A stretch of 64,000 bases of DNA from G965215145 sp965215145 (GCA_965215145.1 OZ244038.1:2232001-2296000), one strand, 5' to 3'; positions 43,374 to 54,163 are shown, counted from the stretch's first letter. Translations and numbers: made by a program. The notes: generated by a model not told the origin, from the sequence alone.

Positions 43374-43925
43374 TCACCTCCCGTCCCGTTCGCGGACGAG
43401 GTGCCCCGCGCGCATCAGCGCCACGGCGCTCTTCGTGTCCAGGATCTCACCCCGGTGGGCCATCGTCACGGCCTCGTCGAAGGGGAGGCGGAAGGGCTCG
43501 ACGAACTCGTCGTCCTCGACCTCGGCCTCGGCGGGCGCGAGGTCCTCGGCGAGGAACAGGTGGATCACCTCGTCGCTGTAGCCGATGCACGGGTACGTCG
43601 GGCCGAGGGGCGTGAGGGTCGCGGCCGTGAAGCCGGCCTCCTCGGCGAGCTCGCGGCGGGCGACGTCCTCCGGCGGCTCCCCCTCGCGGTCGAGCTTGCC
43701 AGCCGGGACCTCGACGAACTCGCGGCCGGGGGCGTAGCGGTACTGCCGGAGCAGCAGCGTCGTCCCGTCGGGGAAGAGGGGGACGACGGCCGCGGCGCCG
43801 GGGTGCCGGATCCACTCCCGCACCGACTCCTCGCCGTCGGGGAGCGTGACCGTGTCGCGGAAGGCCTGGAGGAGGACGCCGTCGACGAGCTCCTCGCGGT
43901 GCTTCAGGGTCTCGGTGAGGTCCAT
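43374..43925 (-). CDS. Nudix hydrolase (ADP-ribose pyrophosphatase type)
   Basis: This encodes 183 residues. The Nudix box runs from GKLDREGEPPEDVARRELAE to EAGF (about residues 95-117). Nearby VVPLF...LLLRQYRYAPGREFVEVPAG is typical of ADP-ribose/NDP-sugar pyrophosphatases. It would split ADP-ribose or a related compound using Mg2+. It lies upstream of rsmE's 3' end on the same strand but 31 bp away. Confidence 0.9.
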   Translation of the reverse strand: MDLTETLKHREELVDGVLLQAFRDTVTLPDGEESVREWIRHPGAAAVVPLFPDGTTLLLRQYRYAPGREFVEVPAGKLDREGEPPEDVARRELAEEAGFTAATLTPLGPTYPCIGYSDEVIHLFLAEDLAPAEAEVEDDEFVEPFRLPFDEAVTMAHRGEILDTKSAVALMRAGHLVRERDGR

Positions 43926-43956
43926 GTTGGGGGGAAGAGGGAAGGGGGACCGGGGG

Positions 43957-44691
43957 TCAGGGGGGCGAAGAGTGGGCAGCGTGTAGCATGAAGACGGCGG
44001 CGGCGGTGAGCGCAGCGGTCTCGGCGCGGAGGCGGCGCGGCCCGAGCCAGACGACCTCCCACCCGGCCGCCTCCGCCATCGCGACCTCGGCGTCCGAGAA
44101 CCCGCCTTCAGGCCCGACGAGCACGGTGGCGGATCCGATGGGGTCGCCCGCGCCGAGGCGGTGGAGCAGCGAGGCGGTGGGGTCCGCGGCCTCGTGACAA
44201 AGGAGGCGGAGGCCGTCGGCAGGCACTTCGAGTGCAGCTTTAAGTGGCTGGGGGGATGTGATCTGCGGAAGACGACTCCGGCCGCTCTGCTTCATGGCCG
44301 CCACGAGGAGAGCCCTCAGTCTGGTTTCTTTGACCTTAGCCCGCTCGGTGCGCTCGGTCAACAGCGGCACGATCTCGCTCACCCCCAGCTCGACGGCCTT
44401 CTCGGCGAAGGTCTCGAACCGCCCGGGGTTCTTCAGCACACCGAGCCCAAGGCGGAGCCGGTACGGCGGCTCGCCCACCCCCTGCTCCGACGCGGTCACC
44501 TCCCCCTCGGCGCCGCGCTTGTCCACCTCCGTCAGGCGGACCCGGTGGCGCCCGCCGACCCCGTCCACCACGAGGATCTCATCACCCACCCCATGCCGGA
44601 GCGACCGGACGGCGTGCCGCGCCTCGTCCTCCGGCAGCACGATGCGGCCATCGACGAAGCATTCGGGCGGAGCGTAGAACGTCGTGGTCAC
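43957..44691 (-). CDS. rsmE: 16S rRNA (uracil-1498-N3)-methyltransferase RsmE
   Basis: This encodes 244 residues from GTG 44691, chosen because TTTFYAPPECF is the normal N-terminus. A PUA-like domain (HAVRSLRHGVGDEILVVDG) is followed by a SPOUT methyltransferase knot (LLTERTERAKVKETR, VLVGPEGGFSDAEV, LGPRRLRAETAALTA). It methylates U1498 of 16S rRNA with SAM. Confidence 0.95.
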   Translation of the reverse strand: MTTTFYAPPECFVDGRIVLPEDEARHAVRSLRHGVGDEILVVDGVGGRHRVRLTEVDKRGAEGEVTASEQGVGEPPYRLRLGLGVLKNPGRFETFAEKAVELGVSEIVPLLTERTERAKVKETRLRALLVAAMKQSGRSRLPQITSPQPLKAALEVPADGLRLLCHEAADPTASLLHRLGAGDPIGSATVLVGPEGGFSDAEVAMAEAAGWEVVWLGPRRLRAETAALTAAAVFMLHAAHSSPP

Positions 44692-44692
44692 G

Positions 44693-44728
44693 GGAGCGGA
44701 GGAGCGGAGGAGCGGAGGAGCGGAGGAG
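44693..44728. repeat. 9-bp tandem repeat GAGCGGAGG, four copies
   Basis: A short head-to-tail repeat lies directly upstream of the rsmE start codon (minus strand). The gap 44692-44798 is otherwise low-complexity. Confidence 0.8.
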
Positions 44729-44798
44729 AATTTAGACGGCCTCCTCCCTTCCCTTCTTCCCCTCTCCCATTCTTCCTCTCTTCCGCTCTCCCTTCCCC

Positions 44799-46505
44799 CT
44801 ACAGCCCCACCGATAGCCCGACGTGGACCTTCCCCCGCGTCGGTCCGTCCTCGGGGTTCAGGGCGTAGCTCACGCCGACGACGCCGAGCGGGGTCCGGTA
44901 CTGGAGGCCGAGGCCGTAGCCCGGCCGCACGCTGGCCTCGGCCGGGGCGCCGGGCGTCGCGGGTCGGCCGACGTGGCCGAGGTCGAAGAAGGCGAAGGCG
45001 AACGAGGTCCGGTCGAGCTGGTAGCGGTACTCGGCGAGGGCGCGGGCGACGACGTTGCCGCGGAAGCGCTCCTCGTCGTAGCCCCGCAGCGAGCGGGCGC
45101 CGCCGAACCGGAAGAGGTCGGCGTCGTCGTAGGCGTCGCCGAGCAGCAGCGCGGCGTCGCCGCCGAGGACGAGGAGCTGGCGGCGGAGGGTGGGGACGAA
45201 CAGGCGGGCGTCGGCGAAGAGCCGCTGCTGCGCGACGGTCACGATCCCCTCCGAGGAGTCCGGCAGCGCGCGCTCCTTGACGCCCTGCTCCACGAGCGTC
45301 GAGACGGCGAGGCCACGGCGGGGGTTGAGCGGGCGGTCCACCCGGCGGTACCGGACGCCGACGCCGGCGAACCACGCGTCGGCTGCGGCTACGCGGGGGA
45401 GGCCGGCCACGATCTCGTCCCCCGCCACGCCGGCCTCGACGAACTCCCGGCTCGCCGTCACCACCCCCTCCAGCCCCGGCGCGAACCGGTACCCGACCTC
45501 GACGCCGAGCTGCTGGCGGCTGAACGTCGAGTCCTGCTGGTAGCCGGCGAAGCGCCCTTCGAGGCGGAGCGGGAGGCCGAACAGGAACGGGTCGGTCGCG
45601 CGGACGTCGAGCGACGAGACGAGGCCGGGGTTGCGGACGAGCTCGAGCGCGAGCCGCCGGCCCTGCCCGAACAGGTTGCTCAGCACCAGCGAGCCGTTTC
45701 CGACGAGGCGGCCGTCCTCCTCCGGCCCGCCTGGCGGGAGGTACCCGACGACGAGGTCGAACGCGCCCGGCTGCCCCTCGACCACCGGCACACGGACGAC
45801 GGCCCCGCCCTCCGCGCTCAGCGCCAACTCCGGCGCCCCGACCTCCTCGAACAGCCCCGTCGCTTCGAGCTCGCGGCGGACGGCGGCGGGGTCGTAGGGC
45901 GCCAGCGGCCCGCCGACGCGGAGCCCGGCCACCCGCGCCGCGAACGCACCGGAGGTCCGGGACGCCGGGGTCAGCTCGACGCCGGCCAACGTGAGCGCCT
46001 CCCCCTCCTCGACGCGGACGACGAGGTGGAGCTCGTCGGCGCGGAGATCGGCCGCGGCGAGGTCCGCCGTGGCGAGGGGGTAGCCCGCTTGCTCGTACCG
46101 TCGTAAGAGCGCGCGGAGGTCCGCCGCGAGGGCGTCAGGGTCGAGGGGGCGGCCCGGGCGCGTCGCCCACCCCTCCCGCAGCCGCTCGGCGTCCAGCACC
46201 GTCGCCCCTTCGATGCGGACGGAGGCGACGGCAGCATGCCCGCCCCGTGAGAGGTGGATCGTCCGGTGCGGCCCCTCGGCCACCACCGAGTCCACGGCGG
46301 CAGCGTAGTAGCCCTGCCGCGCCTGCTCGGCGAGCGCAGCCCGCACGGCAGAGCCGAGGCTGTCGGGCGGCAGCGCGGGCGCGGCCGGCCACGCCTCCGG
46401 CCGGCCATCTACCACGAGTGCCCATGCGGCCACTGAGTCGGCCGGCGCTTGGGCGGCGGCGGCGGGAGCAAGCAGGAGGAGCGGGAGGATGAGACGGCGA
46501 AGCAT
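44799..46505 (-). CDS. Omp85/BamA-family outer-membrane protein with POTRA domains
   Basis: This encodes 568 residues from the ATG at 46505, opening a signal peptide (LRRLILPLLLLAPAAAAQ). Two or three POTRA-like domains (about residues 60-260, e.g. VRIEGATVLDAERLREG) precede a 16-strand-type barrel. The barrel contains RRGLAVSTLVEQG, the family RGY block (FGGARSLRGYDEERFRGN) and the C-terminal GLQYRTPLGVVGVSYALNPED. It is shorter than BamA and nearer to TamA/patatin-type Omp85 proteins. It inserts or secretes outer-membrane proteins; the exact client is unknown. Confidence 0.85.
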   Translation of the reverse strand: MLRRLILPLLLLAPAAAAQAPADSVAAWALVVDGRPEAWPAAPALPPDSLGSAVRAALAEQARQGYYAAAVDSVVAEGPHRTIHLSRGGHAAVASVRIEGATVLDAERLREGWATRPGRPLDPDALAADLRALLRRYEQAGYPLATADLAAADLRADELHLVVRVEEGEALTLAGVELTPASRTSGAFAARVAGLRVGGPLAPYDPAAVRRELEATGLFEEVGAPELALSAEGGAVVRVPVVEGQPGAFDLVVGYLPPGGPEEDGRLVGNGSLVLSNLFGQGRRLALELVRNPGLVSSLDVRATDPFLFGLPLRLEGRFAGYQQDSTFSRQQLGVEVGYRFAPGLEGVVTASREFVEAGVAGDEIVAGLPRVAAADAWFAGVGVRYRRVDRPLNPRRGLAVSTLVEQGVKERALPDSSEGIVTVAQQRLFADARLFVPTLRRQLLVLGGDAALLLGDAYDDADLFRFGGARSLRGYDEERFRGNVVARALAEYRYQLDRTSFAFAFFDLGHVGRPATPGAPAEASVRPGYGLGLQYRTPLGVVGVSYALNPEDGPTRGKVHVGLSVGL

Positions 46506-46565
46506 CGTGCCGCTCGAACGCTGCTGCTTTGCCATTCGTGCCCGCGCCCCAGGCCCTCAGCCTCC

Positions 46566-46593
46566 CGTAGGGACGCAGCATGCCGCATCCCTG
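46566..46593. repeat. dispersed palindromic GTAGGGACGC repeat
   Basis: CGTAGGGACGCAGCATGCCGCATCCCTG, a variant of the 24818 family, between the Omp85 gene and the next gene. Confidence 0.55.
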
Positions 46594-46667
46594 CTGCCAG
46601 CGGATGCCCCGCCCTCGCCGCCAGCTCGGTGGTTGCCGCCCGCAGGAGCCGTCCGTAAACTCCGGCC

Positions 46668-46987
46668 ATGCGCCTCCTCGCCCCCGCCCTCCTGCTCGCC
46701 GCGCTCGCGCTGACGGCGGGATCGGCTCCATCCCCGTCTCCCCCCTCCCTGCCGCGCCGGACACGCTCCGGTTCGAGCTGACGGCGGGCGAGCCGCTGGT
46801 CCTTGAGCTTCCGGGCTCCGAAGAGGCGGAGTTCCGGGGCCTCCGGTTGCCGGCGCTGAGCTGGCTCGTCGGGCGCTCGCTGATGTGGCGTACGGTGCCG
46901 GGCGGGGTCGGCCGCGAGTTCCTCCTCATCGAGCGGCGGAGCGGAAGCCGGCGCGACACGCTCGTGCTCGCCGTGGACGTCCGGTGA
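46668..46987 (+). pseudogene. Small secreted protein with a frameshift in a C-run
   Basis: ATG 46668 opens a signal peptide (RLLAPALLLAALALTAG), but that frame stops soon. A second frame carries PAAPDTLRFELTAGEPLVLELPGSEE...RRDTLVLAVDVR to 46987. One extra C in the six-C run at 46740-46745 would join them into a single protein of about 107 residues. It is either a real frameshift or a homopolymer sequencing error. Its stop overlaps the mutY start. Function unknown. Confidence 0.6.
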
Positions 46988-48171
46988 GTGGAGCGACCGA
47001 GGGCTATGGTGACCGCGTCGAGGAGCAGCACGTCCGGGCGTTCCGGGGGCCGCTCATCGAGTGGTTCGGTCGGGTGCGCCGCCCGATGCCCTGGCGCGAG
47101 GCCGACGCCGCCGGCCGCCGCGACCCGTACCGGGTGTGGCTCTCCGAGGTGATGCTCCAGCAGACCCGCGTGGACCAGGCGCGGCCGTACTTCGAGCGGT
47201 TCACCGCCGCGTTCCCGACCGTCGAGGCGCTGGCGGCGGCGCCGCTGGACGAGGTGCTGAAGCAGTGGGAGGGGCTCGGCTACTACTCCCGCGCGCGGAA
47301 CCTCCACCGCGCCGCCCGGGCCGTCGTGGAGCGGTTCGACGGGAGCATCCCGAGGACGGAGGAGGAGATCCGCAGCCTGCCGGGCGTGGGGCCGTACACC
47401 GCCGCCGCCGTGCTCTCGCTCGCCTACGGCGTCCCGCTGGCCGTCCTCGACGGCAACGTGATCCGCGTGCTCACCCGCGTTTTCGCCGTCGGCGACGACG
47501 TGACGAGCGGCCGCACGAAGCGCCACCTCCAGACCCTCGCCGACCGCCTCCTCGACGCCGACCGGCCGGGGCCGTTCAACGAGGCCGTGATGGAGCTCGG
47601 CGCGACGGTCTGCACGCCGCGCTCGCCCGCCTGCCCGACGTGCCCGTTGAACGGCGTCTGCGCCGCCTTCGCCGCGGGCGAGCCGGAGGCGTACCCCGTC
47701 TCGAAGAAGAAGGCGCCCGTGCCGCACCACGACATCGCCGTGGGGGTGGTCGAGGACGGCGTGGGGCGGGTGCTGATCCAGCGGCGGCCGGAGGACGCCA
47801 TGCTCGGGGGGCTGTGGGAGTTTCCCGGCGGGAAGGTCGAGCCGGGCGAGACGCCGGCCGAGGCGTGCCGCCGCGAGATCCGGGAGGAGCTCGGGCTGGC
47901 GGTCGAGGTCGGGGCGCCGGTGGCGCGGATCGCGCATGCGTACTCCCACTTCCGTATCACCCTGCACGCCTTCCGCTGCCGCCTCGCCGAGGAGGCGCCT
48001 GTGCCGGGCGGCGTCGTCCGCGAGCCGGTCCACCACGCCGGGCAGCCCGTCCGATGGGTCGCCGTCGCGGCGCTGGACGACCACGCCTTCCCCCGCGCTA
48101 ACCGCCGGCTGATCGAGGCGCTCGCCGAACAGGAGCACAGCCCGTCGCTGTTCGACACGGCGCGGTCGTAA
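46984..48171 (+). CDS. mutY: A/G-specific adenine glycosylase MutY
   Basis: This encodes 395 residues from GTG 46984. It removes adenine mispaired with 8-oxoguanine. It contains WLSEVMLQQTRV, the helix-hairpin-helix LPGVGPYTAAAVLSLAYG, the catalytic Asp in LDGNVIRVLTR and the [4Fe-4S] ligands CTPRSPACPTCPLNGVC. A Nudix-like C-terminal domain (LLGGLWEFPGGKVEPGE type) recognises 8-oxoG. The start overlaps the upstream stop (GTGA). Confidence 0.95.
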   Translation: MSGATEGYGDRVEEQHVRAFRGPLIEWFGRVRRPMPWREADAAGRRDPYRVWLSEVMLQQTRVDQARPYFERFTAAFPTVEALAAAPLDEVLKQWEGLGYYSRARNLHRAARAVVERFDGSIPRTEEEIRSLPGVGPYTAAAVLSLAYGVPLAVLDGNVIRVLTRVFAVGDDVTSGRTKRHLQTLADRLLDADRPGPFNEAVMELGATVCTPRSPACPTCPLNGVCAAFAAGEPEAYPVSKKKAPVPHHDIAVGVVEDGVGRVLIQRRPEDAMLGGLWEFPGGKVEPGETPAEACRREIREELGLAVEVGAPVARIAHAYSHFRITLHAFRCRLAEEAPVPGGVVREPVHHAGQPVRWVAVAALDDHAFPRANRRLIEALAEQEHSPSLFDTARS

Positions 48172-48221
48172 CCTCTGGCCCTCACCGTCCCGCCGGCCCC
48201 CTCGCCCTCCTGCCCCCTCCG

Positions 48222-48890
48222 ATGGACTTCGGCGACCTCCTCATCCTGCTGTTCATCCTGGCCCCCCTCCTGCAGCGGTTCTTCGGGAAGAAGGAGCCGG
48301 AGGCGCCGCAGCCGGTGCCGCAGCCGGCCCCGAACCGGCCACCCCGCCGCGAGCCCCGCCGGTCGGAGCCGCTCCCCGCCGACCCCGAGCGGGTCACTGC
48401 GCGAGAGCCGCGCGGCGGACCGAAGCCGGTGGAGGTTCGGCCCGAGGCCCAGGCCGCGGAGGACCCCTTCGCCGAGGCGCTGCGGCAGATCCGCGAGGCG
48501 CTCGGGGACGCCGCGCCGCCGGAGCCGGAGCCGCTGCCGGAGCCTGCTCCGTTGCCCGAGCCTCCGGCGCTGCCCAAGACGCCGAGGCTTCCCCCCCCGC
48601 GGCCGCGGGGCGAGTTCCGCCCCGTCGGCGAGTTCGAGCACGAGGCGCACGGGTTCGGTGTGGAGAACCCGCTCTCGGAGGAGGTCTTCGAGCGGCGCGG
48701 CGGCGGGTTCCGCGCCCCCCTCTCCGCGCCGGACCCCATCGTCGACCTCGACGACGACTTCGGCGCCCCGCCCTCCCCGAGTGCTGAGCTCGCCAAGCGC
48801 CTCGCCGACCCCGAGCGGGCCCGCGAGGCGTTCGTGCTGCGCGAGGTGCTGGACCGGCCGCTCGCGTTGCGACGGCGGGAGGCCCGCTAG
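48222..48890 (+). CDS. Proline/glutamate-rich membrane-anchored protein, unknown function
   Basis: This encodes 222 residues. One N-terminal TM segment (DLLILLFILAPLLQRFFG) is followed by a long disordered Pro/Glu/Ala region and a short conserved-looking C-terminal helix (AREAFVLREVLDRPLALRR). I do not recognise the family, though this layout is common near mutY in Bacteroidota. It converges with the next gene, with stop codons overlapping by 4 bp. Confidence 0.7.
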   Translation: MDFGDLLILLFILAPLLQRFFGKKEPEAPQPVPQPAPNRPPRREPRRSEPLPADPERVTAREPRGGPKPVEVRPEAQAAEDPFAEALRQIREALGDAAPPEPEPLPEPAPLPEPPALPKTPRLPPPRPRGEFRPVGEFEHEAHGFGVENPLSEEVFERRGGGFRAPLSAPDPIVDLDDDFGAPPSPSAELAKRLADPERAREAFVLREVLDRPLALRRREAR

Positions 48891-49417
48891 TACCCCGGCT
48901 CGGCCGGCGCCGTGCCGCCGCGCTTGAAGATCGCCGCCCCGATGGCCCCGCCGACCGCGCCGACGACGGCACCGATGACGACGGAGAAGAGCATCCCGAT
49001 CAGCGGATTGCTCATCGAGGAGGCGAACCCGGTGGCCCGGTCGATCTCCTCGTCCGACATCCCCTGCGCCTCGAACGCCTCGCGCTGCATCTCCATGATC
49101 TCCTCGACGCCGGGACGCATCCCCGCCGCGATCAGGAGGTAACTGATGACCCCCGCGATGATCGCCCCGATGACGGCCGCGCCGGCGCCGATGGCTGCGC
49201 CCTCCCCCGCCGGGATCGTCAGGGCGTTCGTCGTGGTGTAGTGCCACACCGCCAACAGCGGCGCGACGAAGACGACGAGGCAGCCGACACAACCCGCGAT
49301 CGCACCGCTCATCGGGTCCGCACCGGCGGCGGTGGGGTCCATGATGAAGCTGAGCGCGATGCCTAGCAGCGCGTAGGCGAGCCCGCCGATGAGCATGGAT
49401 TGGAGCTTACTCGACAT
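48887..49417 (-). CDS. DUF4199-like membrane protein
   Basis: This encodes 176 residues from the ATG at 49417. Four TM segments are spaced by a soluble loop (GVEEIMEMQREAFEAQGMSDEEIDRATGF), resembling DUF4199-type proteins of Bacteroidota. Glycine-rich TM helices (VVIGAVVGAVGGAIGAAIF) suggest tight packing. Function unknown. Confidence 0.65.
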   Translation of the reverse strand: MSSKLQSMLIGGLAYALLGIALSFIMDPTAAGADPMSGAIAGCVGCLVVFVAPLLAVWHYTTTNALTIPAGEGAAIGAGAAVIGAIIAGVISYLLIAAGMRPGVEEIMEMQREAFEAQGMSDEEIDRATGFASSMSNPLIGMLFSVVIGAVVGAVGGAIGAAIFKRGGTAPAEPGY

Positions 49418-49449
49418 GGGGGTCCGGGTTGGGTGAGCGGGTGACGGGG

Positions 49450-49974
49450 CTAACCTACGGCGCGGGCCGCTTTCGGATGCGGCGCCCGGTGCACGGCAAG
49501 CGCCCACGCCAACAGGAGCCCCAGGCCGAGCCCGGCCCAGGCCCCCGTCGCCGTCCGGCTCAGCGGCGTGTTCTCCCAGAGCCCGACGGCGGTGAGCCCC
49601 CAGTCGGCCAGCATGGGGAGGAGGGCGACGGCGAGGAGCCCCTTCGGTTGTTCGAGCCACGGTCGGAGACGCCGGAGGAGGAGCGGCAGCAGGAGCGCGC
49701 CCAGGATCATCCCCGCCAGCAGCCCCGTGTCCCGATGGCACACGGCGAGCGGGACGCCGTCCACCGCAAACGAGCGCGCGGGGATCTGGTGGCAGACGAG
49801 GTGGAACCCGGCCATCACCACCCCGCGTGCGGCCTCCGGCACGAACGGCGGCAGCACGACGCCGACGAGCAGCGCGGCCGGGAGCGCCAGCGCCAGCGCC
49901 CACCCGGCGCGCCGGACTCGGGCTTGAGGCGTGGGGCCGGGTGCGGCCTCGGGACGGGTTAATGCACTCTTCAT
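49450..49974 (-). CDS. DUF2085 membrane protein
   Basis: This encodes 174 residues from the ATG at 49974. Four TM segments and the DUF2085 signature CHQIPARSF followed by CHRDTGLLAG are present. The paired His/Cys motifs suggest metal or redox binding, but the role is unknown. It is divergent from groES across the CIRCE operator. Confidence 0.85.
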   Translation of the reverse strand: MKSALTRPEAAPGPTPQARVRRAGWALALALPAALLVGVVLPPFVPEAARGVVMAGFHLVCHQIPARSFAVDGVPLAVCHRDTGLLAGMILGALLLPLLLRRLRPWLEQPKGLLAVALLPMLADWGLTAVGLWENTPLSRTATGAWAGLGLGLLLAWALAVHRAPHPKAARAVG

Positions 49975-50016
49975 TGCCCTCCCCGAATCTCCCGTGCGGA
50001 GTCGCGGTTCCACGGC

Positions 50017-50041
50017 TGGCACTCCCCGACCCGGAGTGCCA
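50017..50041. promoter_or_regulatory. CIRCE operator (HrcA binding site)
   Basis: TGGCACTC (50017-50024), a 9-base spacer, then GAGTGCCA (50034-50041). This is a perfect 8-bp inverted repeat of the CIRCE type, 35 bp before the groES start. HrcA binding here would repress groESL until heat or protein-folding stress. The hrcA gene itself is not in the window. Confidence 0.93.
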
Positions 50042-50076
50042 GGAGCTCGTGCCCCATCACTCACATCACCGCAACT

Positions 50077-50364
50077 ATGGCAAGCATCCAGCCGCTCGGC
50101 GACCGCGTGATCGTCCGGCCCAAGGAGGCCGAGGAGACGACCGCCTCCGGCCTCATCATCCCCGACACCGCCAAGGAGAAGCCCCAGGAGGGCACCGTCG
50201 TCGCCGTCGGCCCCGGCAAGGTCGAGAACGGGACCAAGATCGACATGACGGTCCAGGAGGGCGACACCGTCCTCTACGGCAAGTACGCCGGCACGGAGGT
50301 CCAGCTCGACGGCGAGGACGTCCTCGTCATGCGCGAGTCCGACATCCTCGGCGTCGTCAGCTAG
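50077..50364 (+). CDS. groES: Co-chaperonin GroES
   Basis: This encodes 95 residues. It has PLGDRVIVRPKEAEETTASGLIIPDTAKEKP and the C-terminal DVLVMRESDILGVV. Seven copies cap the GroEL ring. It is followed by groEL 50 bp downstream and is under the CIRCE operator. The start context (CGCAACTATGG) lacks a Shine-Dalgarno, as does groEL's. Confidence 0.97.
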   Translation: MASIQPLGDRVIVRPKEAEETTASGLIIPDTAKEKPQEGTVVAVGPGKVENGTKIDMTVQEGDTVLYGKYAGTEVQLDGEDVLVMRESDILGVVS

Positions 50365-50414
50365 ACTCGCCCCCACCTCCCCTTCCCCTTCTGAACCCGA
50401 ACCCCCTGCCAACT

Positions 50415-52046
<1,632 letters not shown>

Positions 52047-52069
52047 CCCGAGCCTGACGCTAACACCGC

Positions 52070-52103
52070 AACGGGGCGGTCTCCTTCGGGGGGCCGCCCC
52101 GTT
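52070..52103 (+). terminator. terminator after groESL
   Basis: AACGGGGCGG...CCGCCCCGTT forms a perfect 10-bp stem 23 bases after the groEL stop and ends GTTT. A 14-bp direct repeat (GCGTAGTGCGTGTT, twice) follows at about 52105. Confidence 0.85.
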
Positions 52104-52144
52104 TGCGTAGTGCGTGTTGCGTAGTGCGTGTTGCTATCGGGGGC

Positions 52145-53098
52145 CTACCGCTGCGGGTCGTCGGGCTCCTCGGGCGGCGCGTATTCGACGCCGAAGCGGC
52201 GGAGGTAGTCGGCCAGCGGCTCCAGCCCGACCCCGGCGCGGCGCTCGTCCACGCGGGCCTCGTCCTCGATGGGCTCGACCGTCATGGCGCCAGTGGCGGG
52301 GTCACGGCGGAGCTGCGAGCCGTAGAGCTGCCGCTCGCCGCGGCGGACACGGACGCGGTCGACGAGGAGGGCCCAGCTGTGCGGGGCGGCCTCGCCTGCC
52401 TCGACGGCGGACTCCATCAGCGGGAGGTAGCGCTCCTGCGCCGGGAGCTCGGCGTGCTGGACGACGAGGAAGGCGGCCGTCGCGCCCTCCCGCCCGACGA
52501 GGCTGTACGTCGGCCACCCGTGCTCGGCGATGATCTCCTCGAGACGGACGAGGTGGAGCGAGTCCGTCCGCATCATCTCCCGGGCGAGCGGCTGGGCGAG
52601 CGAGTCCGGTGGCTGCCCGTCGAAGCGCTCGTAGAGCTCGGAGAGGCGGCGGCGCGGCTCCTGATCCCGCTCCTGGATCTCGATGAGCTCGGCGTAGAGG
52701 GCCGGATTGAAGCCGTCGCCGTAGCGCTCTCGCAGCGCGGTCTGCGCCTGCGCCTCGATCTCCGCCCACCGCTCCTCCTCGGCCCGGAGCGCGGTGAGGT
52801 CCGGGTCGCTCCGCATGTGGGCGTGGTGCTCCCACCCGGCGTCGAGGGCGTCGCCGAGCCACCGGAAGGCGCGGTCGGCGTGACCAGCGAGGGCGGCGGA
52901 GCAGGCGGCGTTGTAGAGGTTGAAGGCGGAGGGCTCGCCCGCCTCGAACGCCTCGGCGTAGAGGGAGTCGGAGCGGGCGAAGGCGTCGGCCTCGTAGGCA
53001 GCCTCGGCGGCCTCGACGAGGGCAGCGTAGCCTGCGTCGGGCTGCGCGCGCAGGGTCGGGGCAGCGAGCACGAGGAGGAGCAGGAGGAGCAGGCGCAT
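52145..53098 (-). CDS. Secreted DUF6624-like protein with a TPR-like N-terminus
   Basis: This encodes 317 residues from the ATG at 53098, with a leucine-rich signal peptide ending LRAQ. Residues about 22-95 are TPR-like helices (YNAACSAALAGHADRAFRWLGDAL). The C-terminal part has HGWPTYSLVGREGATAAFLVVQHA and WALLVDRVRVRRGERQLYGSQ, which I recognise as DUF6624. Function unknown. Periplasmic by prediction. Confidence 0.78.
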   Translation of the reverse strand: MRLLLLLLLVLAAPTLRAQPDAGYAALVEAAEAAYEADAFARSDSLYAEAFEAGEPSAFNLYNAACSAALAGHADRAFRWLGDALDAGWEHHAHMRSDPDLTALRAEEERWAEIEAQAQTALRERYGDGFNPALYAELIEIQERDQEPRRRLSELYERFDGQPPDSLAQPLAREMMRTDSLHLVRLEEIIAEHGWPTYSLVGREGATAAFLVVQHAELPAQERYLPLMESAVEAGEAAPHSWALLVDRVRVRRGERQLYGSQLRRDPATGAMTVEPIEDEARVDERRAGVGLEPLADYLRRFGVEYAPPEEPDDPQR

Positions 53099-53225
53099 CG
53101 GATGGGGGTTCGAGGGGAGGTTAGAAGGTAGCGCCTCTCGCCTCGGACGGGCGCCGTGCTGATTCCGTGCGAAGCGGAAACTGCGGCTCAGCCCAGACTT
53201 ACCCTCCGCCCGACCGCCCCCCACC

Positions 53226-54158
53226 ATGACGCACTCGCAGCGCCGCTTCGCCCGCTTCGCCTGGGCCGTCCTCGCCCTGACGGTCCTCGTGATCCTGTGG
53301 GGTGGGTTCGTCCGCGCCACCGGCAGCGGCGCCGGCTGCGGCGACCACTGGCCGCTGTGCAACGGCGAGGTCGTCCCCCGCTCCCCCACCGCCGCGACCG
53401 CCATCGAGTTCGCGCACCGCGTCACGAGCGCGCTGCTCGGGCTGCTCGTCGTCGGGCTCGCGCTGTGGGCCTTCAAGGCTTACGCAAGGGGGTCGCGCGT
53501 GCGGAAGGCGGCGGCGTGGTCGCTCTTCTTCGTCGTGGTCGAGGGGGCCATCGGGGCGGCGCTCGTGCTGTTCGAGTACGTCGCCTACAACCCGGCGGTG
53601 GGGCGGGCCTACTGGATGGCGGCCCACCTCGTCAACACGTTCCTCCTGCTGGGTGCGCTCACGCTGACGGCGCACTGGGCGTCGGGGGGCTCAGCCGTGC
53701 GGATTCGCGGACGCGGCGCACTCGGGTGGGCCGTGACGGCGGCCATCGTCGGGACGGCGCTGCTGGGGGCGAGCGGGGCGGTGACGGCCCTCGGCGACAC
53801 GCTCGCCATCGGCGGCGGGATCAGCCCGGCGGAGGACGCGCTGGTGAGCACGCTCGTGGGGCTCAGGATCTACCACCCGCTGCTGGCCTGCCTCGTGCTG
53901 CTCGCCGTCGGCGCCGCGGTCTACGTCGTCCGCACGGGGCCGTCCGGCGCGGCGGCGCGGCGGCTGGGGGCGGCGGTGTTCGGGCTGTTCCTCGTGCAGA
54001 TGGTGATCGGGCTGCTGAACGTCTGGCTGATGGCGCCCGTGCCCCTCCAGATCCTCCACCTCCTCGTCACCGACCTCATCTGGATCGGGCTGGTGCTCTT
54101 CGCCGCCGAGGCGCTGGCCGTGCCGGAGCCGGCCCCTCCCCTCGCCGTGGCTGCCTGA
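53226..54158 (+). CDS. ctaA: Heme A synthase (CtaA/COX15)
   Basis: This encodes 310 residues with about eight TM helices. Heme-ligand and family motifs include GGFVRATGSGAGCGDHWPLCNG, EFAHRVTSALLG, then MAAHLVNTFLLL, IYHPLLACLV and LHLLVTDLIWIG. It converts heme O to heme A for cytochrome oxidase. The CxxxxxPxC pair is intact (CGDHWPLC). It converges with the beta-helix gene across a shared hairpin. Confidence 0.94.
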   Translation: MTHSQRRFARFAWAVLALTVLVILWGGFVRATGSGAGCGDHWPLCNGEVVPRSPTAATAIEFAHRVTSALLGLLVVGLALWAFKAYARGSRVRKAAAWSLFFVVVEGAIGAALVLFEYVAYNPAVGRAYWMAAHLVNTFLLLGALTLTAHWASGGSAVRIRGRGALGWAVTAAIVGTALLGASGAVTALGDTLAIGGGISPAEDALVSTLVGLRIYHPLLACLVLLAVGAAVYVVRTGPSGAAARRLGAAVFGLFLVQMVIGLLNVWLMAPVPLQILHLLVTDLIWIGLVLFAAEALAVPEPAPPLAVAA

Positions 54159-54163
54159 ACGGG

